Under the pieces are notes generated by a model. That model was not told the origin of the DNA. It ran no database searches and saw only the letters and a list, made by a program, of their open reading frames with translations. This document shows positions 17,167 through 26,024 of a DNA stretch of 64,000 bases, piece after piece. The DNA lies in the NCBI RefSeq assembly GCF_020923495.1, contig NZ_CP064048.1, positions 1,017,501 to 1,081,500 on the forward strand, written 5' to 3'. Source of the DNA: Brevibacillus sedimenti. Its GTDB lineage: Bacteria > Bacillota > Bacilli > Brevibacillales > Brevibacillaceae. Position 1 is the stretch's first letter; each line of letters begins with the position of its first letter. The position numbers were made by a program, and so were the translations under genes.

Positions 17167-18555
17167 CTATTCTTTCGGATGAATCATGTTCTCCGGCCGA
17201 ACGATCCGGTCGAACTCCTCCGCCGACAACAGCCCGCTTTTAACCGCCGCCTCCCGCAGCGTGATCCCTTCCTGATGAGCCAGCTTTGCGATTGTCGCCG
17301 CCTTTTCGTAGCCGATGTGCGGATTCAGCGCGGTGACCAGCATGAGCGAGCGTTCCAGATTCCGTTCAATCACCGGCCGGTTCGGTTTGATGCCGACTGC
17401 ACAGTTGTCTCCAAACGAACGCATGGCGTCAGCCAGCAGCCGGGCCGATTGCAGGAAATTGTATATGATCATCGGCTTGAACACGTTCAGTTCAAAGTTC
17501 CCCTGGCTGGCGGCAAACCCTATCGCCGCATCGTTGCCCATCACCTGGCAGACGACCATCGTGAGCGCTTCGCTCTGCGTCGGATTCACCTTGCCGGGCA
17601 TGATGGAACTGCCCGGCTCATTGGCCGGAATCGTGATCTCGCCGATGCCGGAGCGCGGACCGCTGGCCAGCCATCTGACGTCATTGGCAATTTTCATCAA
17701 ATCGGCGGCAAGTGCCTTGAATGCGCCGTGGACATGAACCAGCTCATCGTGACTGGTCAAGGCGTGGAACTTGTTGACCGCGGAGACAAATCGCTTCCCC
17801 GTCAGCCTGCTGATCTCTTCCGCCACCATTTCGCCGAACCTGGGATGAGCGTTGATGCCGGTGCCGACGGCCGTACCGCCGATCGCCAGCTCCCGGAGGT
17901 ACTCCGCGCTCTCTGTGATCATCCGTTCGCTTTTTTCCAGCATGCGGTGCCAGCCGCTGATCTCCTGTCCCAACGTCAGCGGAGTAGCATCCTGCAGATG
18001 GGTGCGGCCAATCTTGATCACGTCCCGGTACGCCTCGCTCTTTTGGCGCAGCGTTTCCTTAAGGGCGGCCAGGGCGGGCAGCACCTGGTCTTCGACAGCA
18101 ATCAGCGCGGCGACGTGCATCGCCGTCGGAAACGTGTCATTGGAGCTTTGCGACATGTTGACATCGTCATTGGGATGGACCCGCAGTGCACTTCCCTGCT
18201 GCTCCAGCAGCTGGTTGGCCCGGTTGGCAATCACTTCGTTTACGTTCATGTTGGACTGCGTGCCGCTGCCGGTCTGCCACACCACCAGGGGAAAATGCTC
18301 GTCCCATCTCCCCTGCAGCACCTCATCGGCCGCCGCCGCGATGGCCTTCGCCTTTTCGATGTCCAGTTTGCCCAGCCGCTGATTGACCAAAGCAGCGCTT
18401 TTCTTCAAGACGGCCAACATCCGAATTATTTCCCGGGGCATCCGTTCCGTGCCGATTCGGAAGTTCTGGTAACTGCGCTGCGTCTGCGCCCCCCACAGTT
18501 TGTCCGCAGGCACTCTCATTTCTCCCAGGGTATCCCTTTCGATTCTGTACGCCAT
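17167..18555 (-). CDS. fumC: Fumarate hydratase class II
   Basis: Interconverts fumarate and malate in the TCA cycle; cytoplasmic homotetramer. The 462-residue length is normal. The fumarase/aspartase signature [16 protein letters not shown] is intact and carries the catalytic loop Ser; [26 protein letters not shown] and [16 protein letters not shown] mark the other active-site segments. The N-terminal [21 protein letters not shown] is typical of class II fumarases rather than aspartase. ATG at 18555 follows a GAAAGGGGGAAG site. Monocistronic, convergent with the preceding kinase gene. Confidence 0.97.
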   Translation of the reverse strand: MAYRIERDTLGEMRVPADKLWGAQTQRSYQNFRIGTERMPREIIRMLAVLKKSAALVNQRLGKLDIEKAKAIAAAADEVLQGRWDEHFPLVVWQTGSGTQSNMNVNEVIANRANQLLEQQGSALRVHPNDDVNMSQSSNDTFPTAMHVAALIAVEDQVLPALAALKETLRQKSEAYRDVIKIGRTHLQDATPLTLGQEISGWHRMLEKSERMITESAEYLRELAIGGTAVGTGINAHPRFGEMVAEEISRLTGKRFVSAVNKFHALTSHDELVHVHGAFKALAADLMKIANDVRWLASGPRSGIGEITIPANEPGSSIMPGKVNPTQSEALTMVVCQVMGNDAAIGFAASQGNFELNVFKPMIIYNFLQSARLLADAMRSFGDNCAVGIKPNRPVIERNLERSLMLVTALNPHIGYEKAATIAKLAHQEGITLREAAVKSGLLSAEEFDRIVRPENMIHPKE

Positions 18556-18710
18556 GCCGCTTCCCCCTTTATGGAATATGCACAGTATATGATGTCCAAC
18601 GCGCCCCTTTTCACATGTTTCTGTTCTTCATGCCTGCCCGAAATCTTCCGTCTCCCCCGCTACTTCATTACAGTATAATAAGCATAGACGAATGACAGGA
18701 GACTTTCGCA

Positions 18711-20099
18711 ATGATGATCTTGATTTTGCTGGCCATCTGGGCCTTCGGGTTATTTGTCCTCTTCACCGATCCGAAAAGCACTTACGCCCGCTGGGGGAGC
18801 GCTACAGCGTTTGTCGGGGGAGGCGGCTTTTTCTCCGCCGTGATCGACGAGACGCTGTTTCCCCTGTTGCAGGACTATGCGGCCCGCTATCCGGCACTGG
18901 CAGCTTTGCTGCTGTTCACCAGCCGAAGTGCCTCCTTTCTCTGTCAGGTGGGGCTGCCGTACACGTACCTCATGTTTGCCGTCCACTCCGGTGATTGGTT
19001 CACGCGCAAGACGAAGCGGCTGATTCAGTACGCCGCCCTCGTGCCCCCGCTGGTCATGTGGGCGATCACGCCGATCTACCCGGTGCTGGCGTTTAACTAC
19101 TGGATCATGGTCGCCTGGGTCTTTCCCTATTTCATCGCAGCGAGTCTGATGCTCGTGCTGCTGTACCTAAAGGAAAAAGACCCGCTCGTCAAAAAGAGCC
19201 GTCTGTTTACCAACATACTCGTCATCATTCCCCTGCTGCTCGTGTTCATCCTGATCTACGTGATGCGGACGCAAAACCTGTACGACGCCTGGCGGTACAA
19301 CACCCTGGTCGTTGGAATTCAGTTTTTTCTGATACTGTTCATCAGCATAAAGTACGGGTTTCTCGGCGTGAAGCTGCGCGTGGAGAAGCGCCGCCTGGAC
19401 AGCACGCTGCGGGCGATGACCTCCGGGGCGCAGATCGTCAACCACACGATCAAGAACGAAGTGGGCAAAATTCTGCTCTACGCCGACCGGATCCAAACCC
19501 GCGCCGCCGAGACCAACCAGCCGGCTCTGATGGAAGACGCGCGGATTTTGTCCCAATCGGCCCAGCATATATTAAATATGGCCAACCGGATTCAGGGACA
19601 ACTGCAGGACATCGTGCTGCGCGAGGAAACGGTGAACCCCAGCGAAGTGATTGCCCAGGTGCTGCACACGCTAAAGCCTGGTGCCGACGAGCAGCACGTC
19701 CAGATCGTCACCGAGCTGGACGAAACACTGCGGCTCACTTGTGATCGCGTACAGCTTCGGGAGATTCTCACCAACCTCTGCATGAATGCCCTGGAGGCGA
19801 TGAAAGCGGGCGGCACACTCACGCTGCAATTGTTCTTGTCCAACAAACATTTGGTCATCGCGGTGGCCGACACGGGCGTGGGAATTGCCCAGGAGCACCT
19901 GCCCTACGTGTTTGACCCGTTTTTTTCCACCAAGAAGACCGGCCAAAACTTCGGCCTGGGGCTGTCCTACTGCTACAACGTAATGCAGAAGCTCCAGGGC
20001 ATGATGGAGATATACAGCGTCAAGGACCAAGGTACGACCGTGTTTTTGTTCTTCCCGCGCAGACGTGTCGCGCGAGCCGGAAGAGCGGAGGCTCACTAG
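18711..20099 (+). CDS. Sensor histidine kinase with multi-pass membrane domain
   Basis: A 462-residue kinase. Residues 1 to about 220 form some seven hydrophobic segments with no large outer domain, suggesting membrane-embedded sensing. The phosphoacceptor is probably His245 in IVNHTIKNEVGKI, a variant H box; NLCMNALEAM (N box), VADTGVGI and FGLGLSYCYN build a complete ATP-binding domain. CAGGAGA lies ahead of the ATG; a second ATG follows at once. Fourteen bases after its stop comes the cognate NarL-type regulator. The signal is unknown. The H box Asn-His-Thr-Ile-Lys-Asn recalls kinases with non-standard dimerisation domains. Confidence 0.88.
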   Translation: MMILILLAIWAFGLFVLFTDPKSTYARWGSATAFVGGGGFFSAVIDETLFPLLQDYAARYPALAALLLFTSRSASFLCQVGLPYTYLMFAVHSGDWFTRKTKRLIQYAALVPPLVMWAITPIYPVLAFNYWIMVAWVFPYFIAASLMLVLLYLKEKDPLVKKSRLFTNILVIIPLLLVFILIYVMRTQNLYDAWRYNTLVVGIQFFLILFISIKYGFLGVKLRVEKRRLDSTLRAMTSGAQIVNHTIKNEVGKILLYADRIQTRAAETNQPALMEDARILSQSAQHILNMANRIQGQLQDIVLREETVNPSEVIAQVLHTLKPGADEQHVQIVTELDETLRLTCDRVQLREILTNLCMNALEAMKAGGTLTLQLFLSNKHLVIAVADTGVGIAQEHLPYVFDPFFSTKKTGQNFGLGLSYCYNVMQKLQGMMEIYSVKDQGTTVFLFFPRRRVARAGRAEAH

Positions 20100-20113
20100 G
20101 GGGGTAAACAACC

Positions 20114-20752
20114 ATGGAAAAAATTCGCGTGTTTCTCGTGGAAGACGACCCGGCCTGGCGAACAGGCCTGGCTGATTATCTCAACCGGCAGGACGACATC
20201 ACTGTCGTCGGCGAAGCCGGGTCCAGGGAAGAGGCGATCGAGCACTTTAAAAACTGCGAAGCCGACGTGGTCCTGATGGACATCAATTTGAGCGACAACA
20301 ATCTCGACGGCATCGACACCGCACTTGCCTTCGCCGACATGCGGGAAGACTGCTGCATCATCATGCTGACGTCCCTGACGGCGCAGGACGTGATTGTGGA
20401 ATCCTTTTCCGCAGGTGCCGTCAATTACATCAGCAAGGCAAACTTTGACGAGATCCCCGATGCCATCCGGGCGGCCCACCACCGCCAATCGGCGATCCAC
20501 CCCACCGCTGCCGCCGCATTGCGCAGCGAGTTTCTGCGCTTGAAACAGGATGAGGCCCAAAAGCTGCTCTCCCCGGCGGAGAAAGACATCCTGCGGCTGA
20601 TCGACCAGGGCCGCACCCAGTCCCAGATTGAACAAACCCTGCACATTACCAGACGGACGATCAAAAATCACATCAACCGGATTTTAAAAAAAATGGGCGT
20701 CAAAACCAGCAAGGAAGCGGCCGCCAAAGCGAAACAGAAAAAGATGATCTGA
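20114..20752 (+). CDS. NarL/LuxR-family response regulator
   Basis: A 212-residue regulator, partner of the preceding kinase. The receiver domain has VEDDPAWRTG, the phosphoacceptor Asp56 in VVLMDINLSDNNLDG, Thr in IIMLTSLTAQ and the conserved Lys in VNYISKANFDE. The C-terminal LuxR-type HTH spans about residues 150-200 (LSPAEKDILRLIDQG then RTIKNHINRILKKMGV). AGGGGGGT lies before the ATG. A strong terminator after the stop separates this pair from the aas-lplT operon, so any functional tie to phospholipid repair is not shown. Confidence 0.93.
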   Translation: MEKIRVFLVEDDPAWRTGLADYLNRQDDITVVGEAGSREEAIEHFKNCEADVVLMDINLSDNNLDGIDTALAFADMREDCCIIMLTSLTAQDVIVESFSAGAVNYISKANFDEIPDAIRAAHHRQSAIHPTAAAALRSEFLRLKQDEAQKLLSPAEKDILRLIDQGRTQSQIEQTLHITRRTIKNHINRILKKMGVKTSKEAAAKAKQKKMI

Positions 20753-20789
20753 GGCGTTTCCACAATGCCCCAGCAGGTGTTATGACCAG

Positions 20790-20816
20790 GTACCAATGAA
20801 AGTTGGTACTTTTTTT
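20790..20816 (+). terminator. Terminator after the second two-component system
   Basis: GTACCAA (20790-20796) and TTGGTAC (20803-20809) form a 7-bp stem with a 6-nt loop, then seven T residues. Its presence also rules out an aas start at 20803. Confidence 0.9.
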
Positions 20817-20880
20817 GCCGGGGCCACTCCTTAGAATGAAAGCTAACAGCACTTATTTTTTCGTAAAGGTGTGGTCCGAA

Positions 20881-22995
20881 ATGGCACTCATGTATCATTT
20901 GGTCAAGTGGATCCTGGTTCTCTGGTTCCGCCCCCGCTTCCGGGGCCTCGACAAACTGGACGTCTCGCGGCCATGCATTATCATCCCCAACCACGTCTCG
21001 CTCCTGGACGCGGTTCTGCTGGCCTTTGTCTTGCCGTCCAGCACCACATTTGTCGCCAACACAGAAATTGCCAAAAGATTCTCATTTTTCCTTCGATTCC
21101 GCAAGCATGTCACAGTCGACCCGCTTAATCCCTACTCGATCCGTCACATGCTGCGGGTGCTCAAAAACGGGGAATCGCTGGTGATTTTCCCCGAAGGCCG
21201 GATTACCACCACCGGCGGCCTGATGAAAATCTACAGCGGCGTCGGCTACCTGGCCATGCGCACCGGTGCTCCCGTCTATCCCGTCATCATCCAGGGGCTG
21301 GAACGGTCGGTCTTCTCCTATCTGAAAGGCAAAGTGCGGATCGCCTGGTTCCCCAAAGTGACCATTACTGTCGGCACGCCGTTCACCTTGCACAAAAACG
21401 AACACGAATCGATGCGCGAGCAAAAGGCAGCGGCCAGCGACTTTATCCTGCGCACGCTGCAGACTGAGCTGTTCCAGGCGCGGATGAAGCAGGACATCAA
21501 CCTGTTCGACGAGGCGCTGGAGGCATCCCGCATCCACGGTGCCCGGCAGGTGATCGCCAAGGATCTGACCACCTCCGTCAGCTATCGCACCTTGCTGGTC
21601 GCCAGCTACCTGCTCGGCGACAAGTGGAAGACGCTCCTGGCCGGCAAACAGTCCGTCGGCGTGCTCCTGCCCAACTCGGTCGGTCATCTGGTCACCCTGC
21701 TCTCCCTGTTCCGGGTCGGGATCACTCCCGCCATCCTGAACTTCTCGCTCGGCATCCGGTCGCTTGTAGACTGCTGCGAGACGGCAGGCATCGACACCGT
21801 CCTGACCTCCCGCGTGTTTATCGAAAAAGGGAAACTGGAGCATTTGATCCAGGGCCTTTCCGAGCGCGTCGCGATCATCTACCTGGAGGATGTGAAAGCC
21901 TCCGCGACCACCGGCAACAAGCTCACTGCCCTTTACCGCTACCTGACCCGCCAGCGGTCGCAGGCAGGCGCCAACGAACTGATCCTGTTCACCTCCGGCA
22001 GCGAAAGCAAACCGAAAGGCGTTGTCCTGACACACACCAATGTGTACGCCAATATCAAACAGGTGACCAGCGTGATCGACATCACCGCCCGCGACAAGAT
22101 TTTCAACGCGCTGCCGATGTTTCACAGCTTTGGGCTGACGGCGGGCACCCTGCTGCCAGTCGTCGCCGGGGTCCCCGTCTTCCTGTACCCCAGCCCGCTG
22201 CATTACAAGGTGATCTCCGAACTGTGCTACGACCAGAATGCGACGATCCTGTTCGGCACTTCCACCTTCCTGGCCGGGTACGGCAAAGCCGCCCATCCCT
22301 ACAACTTCTATTCGCTCCGCTACGTCTTTGCCGGTGCGGAGAAGCTGAAACCGGATGTACGGCAATTGTGGATGGAGAAATTCGGAGTGCGGATTTTTGA
22401 AGGCTACGGCGCGACGGAGACGTCTCCGATCCTGTCGCTCAATACGCCGCTGGCCAACAGGCCGGGCACCGTCGGACGGCTGCTGCCTGGCATCCAATCC
22501 CGTCTGGAGCCGGTGGAGGGCATCGCCCGCGGCGGTCATCTGCTGGTCAAAGGGCCCAATGTGATGAAAGGGTACCTGATCCACGGCAAGGGCTTCGTCC
22601 CGGCAGACGAGTGGTACCCGACAGGCGATCTGGTGGAACAGGATGCCGACGGCTTTCTCACGATCCAGTCGCGGTTGAAACGCTTCGCCAAAATCGCCGG
22701 CGAGATGGTCTCGCTCAACCTGGTGGAAGAATTGGCCGCCCAGTGTTTCGGCCACTCCGAGCTGGCCGCCATCGCCGTCAGCGACCCGCGCAGGGGCGAA
22801 AAAATCGTGCTGTACACGACCGACGAATCCGTGCGCACGGACCGGCTGCGGGCGTACCTGGCGGAGAAGCAGTTTTCTCCCCTGCTGCTGCCGTCCGCCG
22901 TGCACGTCATCAAACAGCTGCCGCTCCTGGGCAGCGGCAAAACCGATTACGTCGCGCTGAAACAGTTGGCCGAACAAGGGAGGAACGCGTCGTGA
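20881..22995 (+). CDS. aas: Bifunctional lysophospholipid acyltransferase / acyl-ACP synthetase (Aas-like)
   Basis: Aas reacylates lysophospholipids at the inner membrane using fatty acid activated on bound ACP. The N-terminal PlsC-type domain (about residues 1-200) has the catalytic motif NHVSLLD with His38 and the FPEGRIT block. The C-terminal AMP-binding ligase domain has LILFTSGSESKPKGVVLTH, FEGYGATETSP and YPTGDLV. At about 704 residues the length matches E. coli Aas. ATG at 20881 follows AAAGGTGTGG; upstream in-frame codons lie in or next to a terminator. The stop overlaps the lplT start in GTGA, so the two products are coupled. Confidence 0.88.
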   Translation: MALMYHLVKWILVLWFRPRFRGLDKLDVSRPCIIIPNHVSLLDAVLLAFVLPSSTTFVANTEIAKRFSFFLRFRKHVTVDPLNPYSIRHMLRVLKNGESLVIFPEGRITTTGGLMKIYSGVGYLAMRTGAPVYPVIIQGLERSVFSYLKGKVRIAWFPKVTITVGTPFTLHKNEHESMREQKAAASDFILRTLQTELFQARMKQDINLFDEALEASRIHGARQVIAKDLTTSVSYRTLLVASYLLGDKWKTLLAGKQSVGVLLPNSVGHLVTLLSLFRVGITPAILNFSLGIRSLVDCCETAGIDTVLTSRVFIEKGKLEHLIQGLSERVAIIYLEDVKASATTGNKLTALYRYLTRQRSQAGANELILFTSGSESKPKGVVLTHTNVYANIKQVTSVIDITARDKIFNALPMFHSFGLTAGTLLPVVAGVPVFLYPSPLHYKVISELCYDQNATILFGTSTFLAGYGKAAHPYNFYSLRYVFAGAEKLKPDVRQLWMEKFGVRIFEGYGATETSPILSLNTPLANRPGTVGRLLPGIQSRLEPVEGIARGGHLLVKGPNVMKGYLIHGKGFVPADEWYPTGDLVEQDADGFLTIQSRLKRFAKIAGEMVSLNLVEELAAQCFGHSELAAIAVSDPRRGEKIVLYTTDESVRTDRLRAYLAEKQFSPLLLPSAVHVIKQLPLLGSGKTDYVALKQLAEQGRNAS

Positions 22996-24209
22996 AGACG
23001 AGATGGCAGCCGCTTCAAGCCCTGTATTTCACACAGTTTTTGTCCGCATTTGCCGACAACATGATTTTGTTCGTGATCGCCAATCTGCTGCGGGAGAACG
23101 GCTTTTCTCCCGCGATGCTCGCACTTGTCTCGATGTCGTTTTTCCTGCCGTACATCGTCCTCGCCCCGGTCGTCGGACCGTTTGCCGACAAGCACCCCAA
23201 ATCAGTGGTGCTGGTGATCGGCAACCTGATCAAGGCGTTTGGCGTCCTGCTCTTGCTGGTGACCGACCACACCAGCATCCTGATGCTGATGCTCAGCTAC
23301 TTCACGGTCGGGGTGGGCGCTGTCGTCTACTCTCCGGCCAAGTACGGGATTCTGCCGGAGCTGACGCATAGCGAAGACGAGCTGTTTCGCGCCAACGCAC
23401 GAATCGAAGCGTACACGATCTTCGCCATATTGACCGGGATTGGCGGCGGAGGGGCGATCGCCTCAATGACGCCCCCATTGATCTCCTCGCTGATCTGCAT
23501 GGTCCTGTACGTCTGTTCCGTGGCGCTGACGTTTTTCATCCCGCGCCTCCACGGCAATCCCCGGATTCGCTACGGCACGGAGGCGCGGCGGTTCTTCCAC
23601 AACTTTCGCCAGTTGATGGGACGGCCTAAGACCAGCTTCTCCCTGATCGGCACCGGCGCGTTCTGGATGAGCTCAGCCGTGCTGCGGGTCGCGGTGCTGG
23701 CCTGGATTCCCGCCGCGCTCGGCATCCATCCGGAGAGCTTTTCCGTCTCGCTGATCCTGGCCACCACTTCGATCGGGATCATCTTTGGCGCGTTTCTCGC
23801 GCCCCGGCTGATCCCGCTGAACCGGTTCTACCGTTCAGTTGTCTACGGATTCGGCATGTTCCTGTGGATTCTGCTGTTCCCCTGGTTTCACGTCACGGCG
23901 ATCGCCATCCTGTTCCTGCTAATGGTCGGCTTCATGGGCGGGGTGTTTATCGTCCCGATGAACACCGTGCTGCAGGAAGAAGGCAAAAAGGTCGTCGGTA
24001 CAGGGCAGACGATTGCGATCCAAAATTTCGTCGAAAACATCCTGATGCTGGTCGGCTCCGGCATCTACTACGTCATCGTCTACTTCGGCGCCAGCGTATC
24101 CGCTGCAATCGTAGCACAGGGGGGCCTGCTGCTGATCTTTTTGCTCTATCTCTACGCACAGACCAGGCAGTTTGCCCGCGGCCGGGTGGAAAGCAGCCCG
24201 GGCCTGTGA
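22992..24209 (+). CDS. lplT: Lysophospholipid transporter LplT-like MFS protein
   Basis: A 405-residue MFS protein with about twelve membrane segments, resembling LplT, which flips lysophospholipids across the membrane. The N-terminal YFTQFLSAFADNMILFVIA, the cytoplasmic loop FADKHPKSVVLVIGN and YSPAKYGILPEL are typical. GTG at 22992 overlaps the aas stop (GTGA) and has AAGGGAGGAA upstream. Pairing with aas is known from E. coli (order lplT-aas); here the order is reversed. The pair would recover lysophospholipids made by phospholipases or envelope stress. Confidence 0.85.
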   Translation: MKTRWQPLQALYFTQFLSAFADNMILFVIANLLRENGFSPAMLALVSMSFFLPYIVLAPVVGPFADKHPKSVVLVIGNLIKAFGVLLLLVTDHTSILMLMLSYFTVGVGAVVYSPAKYGILPELTHSEDELFRANARIEAYTIFAILTGIGGGGAIASMTPPLISSLICMVLYVCSVALTFFIPRLHGNPRIRYGTEARRFFHNFRQLMGRPKTSFSLIGTGAFWMSSAVLRVAVLAWIPAALGIHPESFSVSLILATTSIGIIFGAFLAPRLIPLNRFYRSVVYGFGMFLWILLFPWFHVTAIAILFLLMVGFMGGVFIVPMNTVLQEEGKKVVGTGQTIAIQNFVENILMLVGSGIYYVIVYFGASVSAAIVAQGGLLLIFLLYLYAQTRQFARGRVESSPGL

Positions 24210-24212
24210 TGA

Positions 24213-24247
24213 AAGAAGCCGTGACGCGCTTCGTGTCACGGCTTCTT
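24213..24247. terminator. Hairpin between convergent lplT and MATE genes
   Basis: A 13-bp perfect stem (24213-24225 with 24235-24247) between the two stop codons; U tracts are short on both strands. Confidence 0.6.
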
Positions 24248-24271
24248 GCTGTGTTGAACTGCCGCAGCCGC

Positions 24272-25633
24272 TCAAGCAGCTGCGTCGGCTTTGACCGTCC
24301 GCCGCTGCATCAGGAGCAGCCGGCCGAACAAAAACACGGCGCCTGCGGCCAGTCCGGCGATCAGGCCAATCCAATACCCGAACGCGGCCAGGGAGGTGTA
24401 GTTGGCCAAGAGATAGCCCAGCGGCAGGCCAATCACCCAGTAGGAGACAAGCGCGGCGACGAACGGGACCGTCACGTCCTTGTACCCGCGCAGAATGCCC
24501 TGGATCGGTGCAGCCACTGCGTCCGACAAGAGAAACAAAATGGAGTACATCAAGAAATGCTGTGTAAGCTGAAGCACGTCCGGGTCGGTCGTGTAAAAAC
24601 CGGCCACCTGTTGGCTAAACAGGAACAGCCCGACGGCGAACAAACTCGCCATCATCAGGGCGATGCCGATGCCCAAAAAGCTGTACTGGCGGGCGTCCCG
24701 GAATCGTTTGGCCCCCACTTCAAACCCGACCACGATCGTGAGCGACATGGAGATGCTCAGCGGCACCATGTAAATAAACGAAGCGAAGTTCATCGCCGCC
24801 TGGTGCGCCGCGATCGTAACCGTGTTGAATTGGCTCATCAGCAGCGTGACGGCGGCAAAAATGCTCACCTCGAAAAAGATCGAGAAGCCGATCGGCACGC
24901 CAAGCCGGAGCAGTTCTTTCCACGCCGGCAAGGACAAGCGGAACATCCGCGAAAACATCCTGTATTCGGTAAACGGCTGAACGCGATGCACCACGTACAA
25001 GCTGATCAGGGTGATGCACCAATAGGTGATGGCCGATGCCACCCCCGCACCGACGCCCCCGAGCCGGGGAAAACCGAACTTCCCGAAAATGAGCAGGTAG
25101 TTCAACGCGACGTTGATTGGCAGGGAAATCAGCGTAATGATCATCGTCACCCGCGTCATGCCGAGCGCGTCGATAAAACAGCGCAGCACCGTGTAGACAA
25201 ACATGGGGACGATGCCAAACGACAGCGCAATCAGGTATCGCCTGGCAATCTCGCGTACGTCCGTCTCCAGGCTCATGCTGTTCAAAATCGGCTCAAGAAC
25301 CAGCGCACCGCACAGGATGACAGCGACGCCGATCACGACGGACAAATAGAGCGCCTGTATGACTGTAAACGGCACCTGATCCTTCCGCATCGCCCCCACC
25401 AGTTGGGCCACCATCGGCGTCACCGCCAGCAGGATGCCGGTCAGCCCTGACTGGATCGGGACCCAGATGCTCGATCCGATCGCCACGCCCGCCAGGTCGA
25501 CGGGACCGGCGTGGCCGGACATGATCGTATCAAAAAAGGTCATGGAAAACAGGGCCAACTGCGAGACCAGAATCGGCAGCAGCACGGACAGGAACTGACG
25601 CAATTTTTCTTGGAGCGTGTGCGTTTGATACAT
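24272..25633 (-). CDS. MATE-family multidrug efflux protein
   Basis: A cation-coupled exporter of 453 residues with twelve predicted membrane segments in two similar halves. [20 protein letters not shown] near the N terminus and the second-half repeat around [19 protein letters not shown] fit the NorM-like branch of MATE proteins (MatE domain twice). GGAGGAGAA precedes the ATG at 25633. It is monocistronic, divergent from sspH and convergent with lplT. Typical substrates of the family are cationic drugs and dyes; the actual substrate cannot be read from the sequence. Confidence 0.92.
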   Translation of the reverse strand: MYQTHTLQEKLRQFLSVLLPILVSQLALFSMTFFDTIMSGHAGPVDLAGVAIGSSIWVPIQSGLTGILLAVTPMVAQLVGAMRKDQVPFTVIQALYLSVVIGVAVILCGALVLEPILNSMSLETDVREIARRYLIALSFGIVPMFVYTVLRCFIDALGMTRVTMIITLISLPINVALNYLLIFGKFGFPRLGGVGAGVASAITYWCITLISLYVVHRVQPFTEYRMFSRMFRLSLPAWKELLRLGVPIGFSIFFEVSIFAAVTLLMSQFNTVTIAAHQAAMNFASFIYMVPLSISMSLTIVVGFEVGAKRFRDARQYSFLGIGIALMMASLFAVGLFLFSQQVAGFYTTDPDVLQLTQHFLMYSILFLLSDAVAAPIQGILRGYKDVTVPFVAALVSYWVIGLPLGYLLANYTSLAAFGYWIGLIAGLAAGAVFLFGRLLLMQRRTVKADAAA

Positions 25634-25801
25634 GATTTGTTCTCCTCCGAATACGGCAAATACAGCGAATGTGAATGATTCGTCCCGCTTTCACCCAAGA
25701 GATGCTCCGTCTATTCTACCATGTGATCTCGTTTGCGTCCGCATATGGATAACTTCGCGAGCACACAATATCACTGGAAACAACGACAAGGAGGGCAAAC
25801 G

Positions 25802-25981
25802 ATGAACGTACAACGGGCAAAAGAAATTGCCGCTTCCCCCGTCATGGCAAACGTGACCTGCGACGGCATTCCCGTCTACATCCAACATGTCGATGAGCAA
25901 AACGAAACGGCCCGCATCTATCCCCTGGGTGAGCCGGAGAAAGAACGGACAGTGCCGTTGGATAGCCTGATCGAGCACTAA
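25802..25981 (+). CDS. sspH: Small acid-soluble spore protein, H type
   Basis: A 59-residue protein starting MNVQRAKEIAASP with GIPVYIQHVDEQNETARIYP; this is the SspH family pattern. Minor SASPs of this type are made in the forespore under sigma-G and packed into the spore core. GGAGGG lies before the ATG, and a terminator follows directly. No convincing sigma-G promoter was identified upstream by eye. Its presence is the best evidence in the window that the organism forms endospores. Confidence 0.93.
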   Translation: MNVQRAKEIAASPVMANVTCDGIPVYIQHVDEQNETARIYPLGEPEKERTVPLDSLIEH

Positions 25982-25999
25982 GACAAGAAACGATCAAGA

Positions 26000-26024
26000 A
26001 ACCTCCTGATAAAGGAGGTTTTTT
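26000..26024 (+). terminator. Terminator of sspH
   Basis: AACCTCC/GGAGGTT stem (26000-26006, 26014-26020) followed by TTTT, 18 bases after the stop. Confidence 0.88.

Noticed and set aside
20803-20880. Upstream extension of aas
   Set aside because: Starts inside an intrinsic terminator and lacks a ribosome binding site; ATG at 20881 fits better.
21082-22977. 631-codon minus-strand frame opposite aas
   Set aside because: Antisense shadow; the plus strand has intact acyltransferase and ligase motifs.
23864-25450. 528-codon plus-strand frame across the lplT end and opposite the MATE gene
   Set aside because: It crosses the lplT stop and terminator and encodes low-information His/Arg/Gln-rich sequence.
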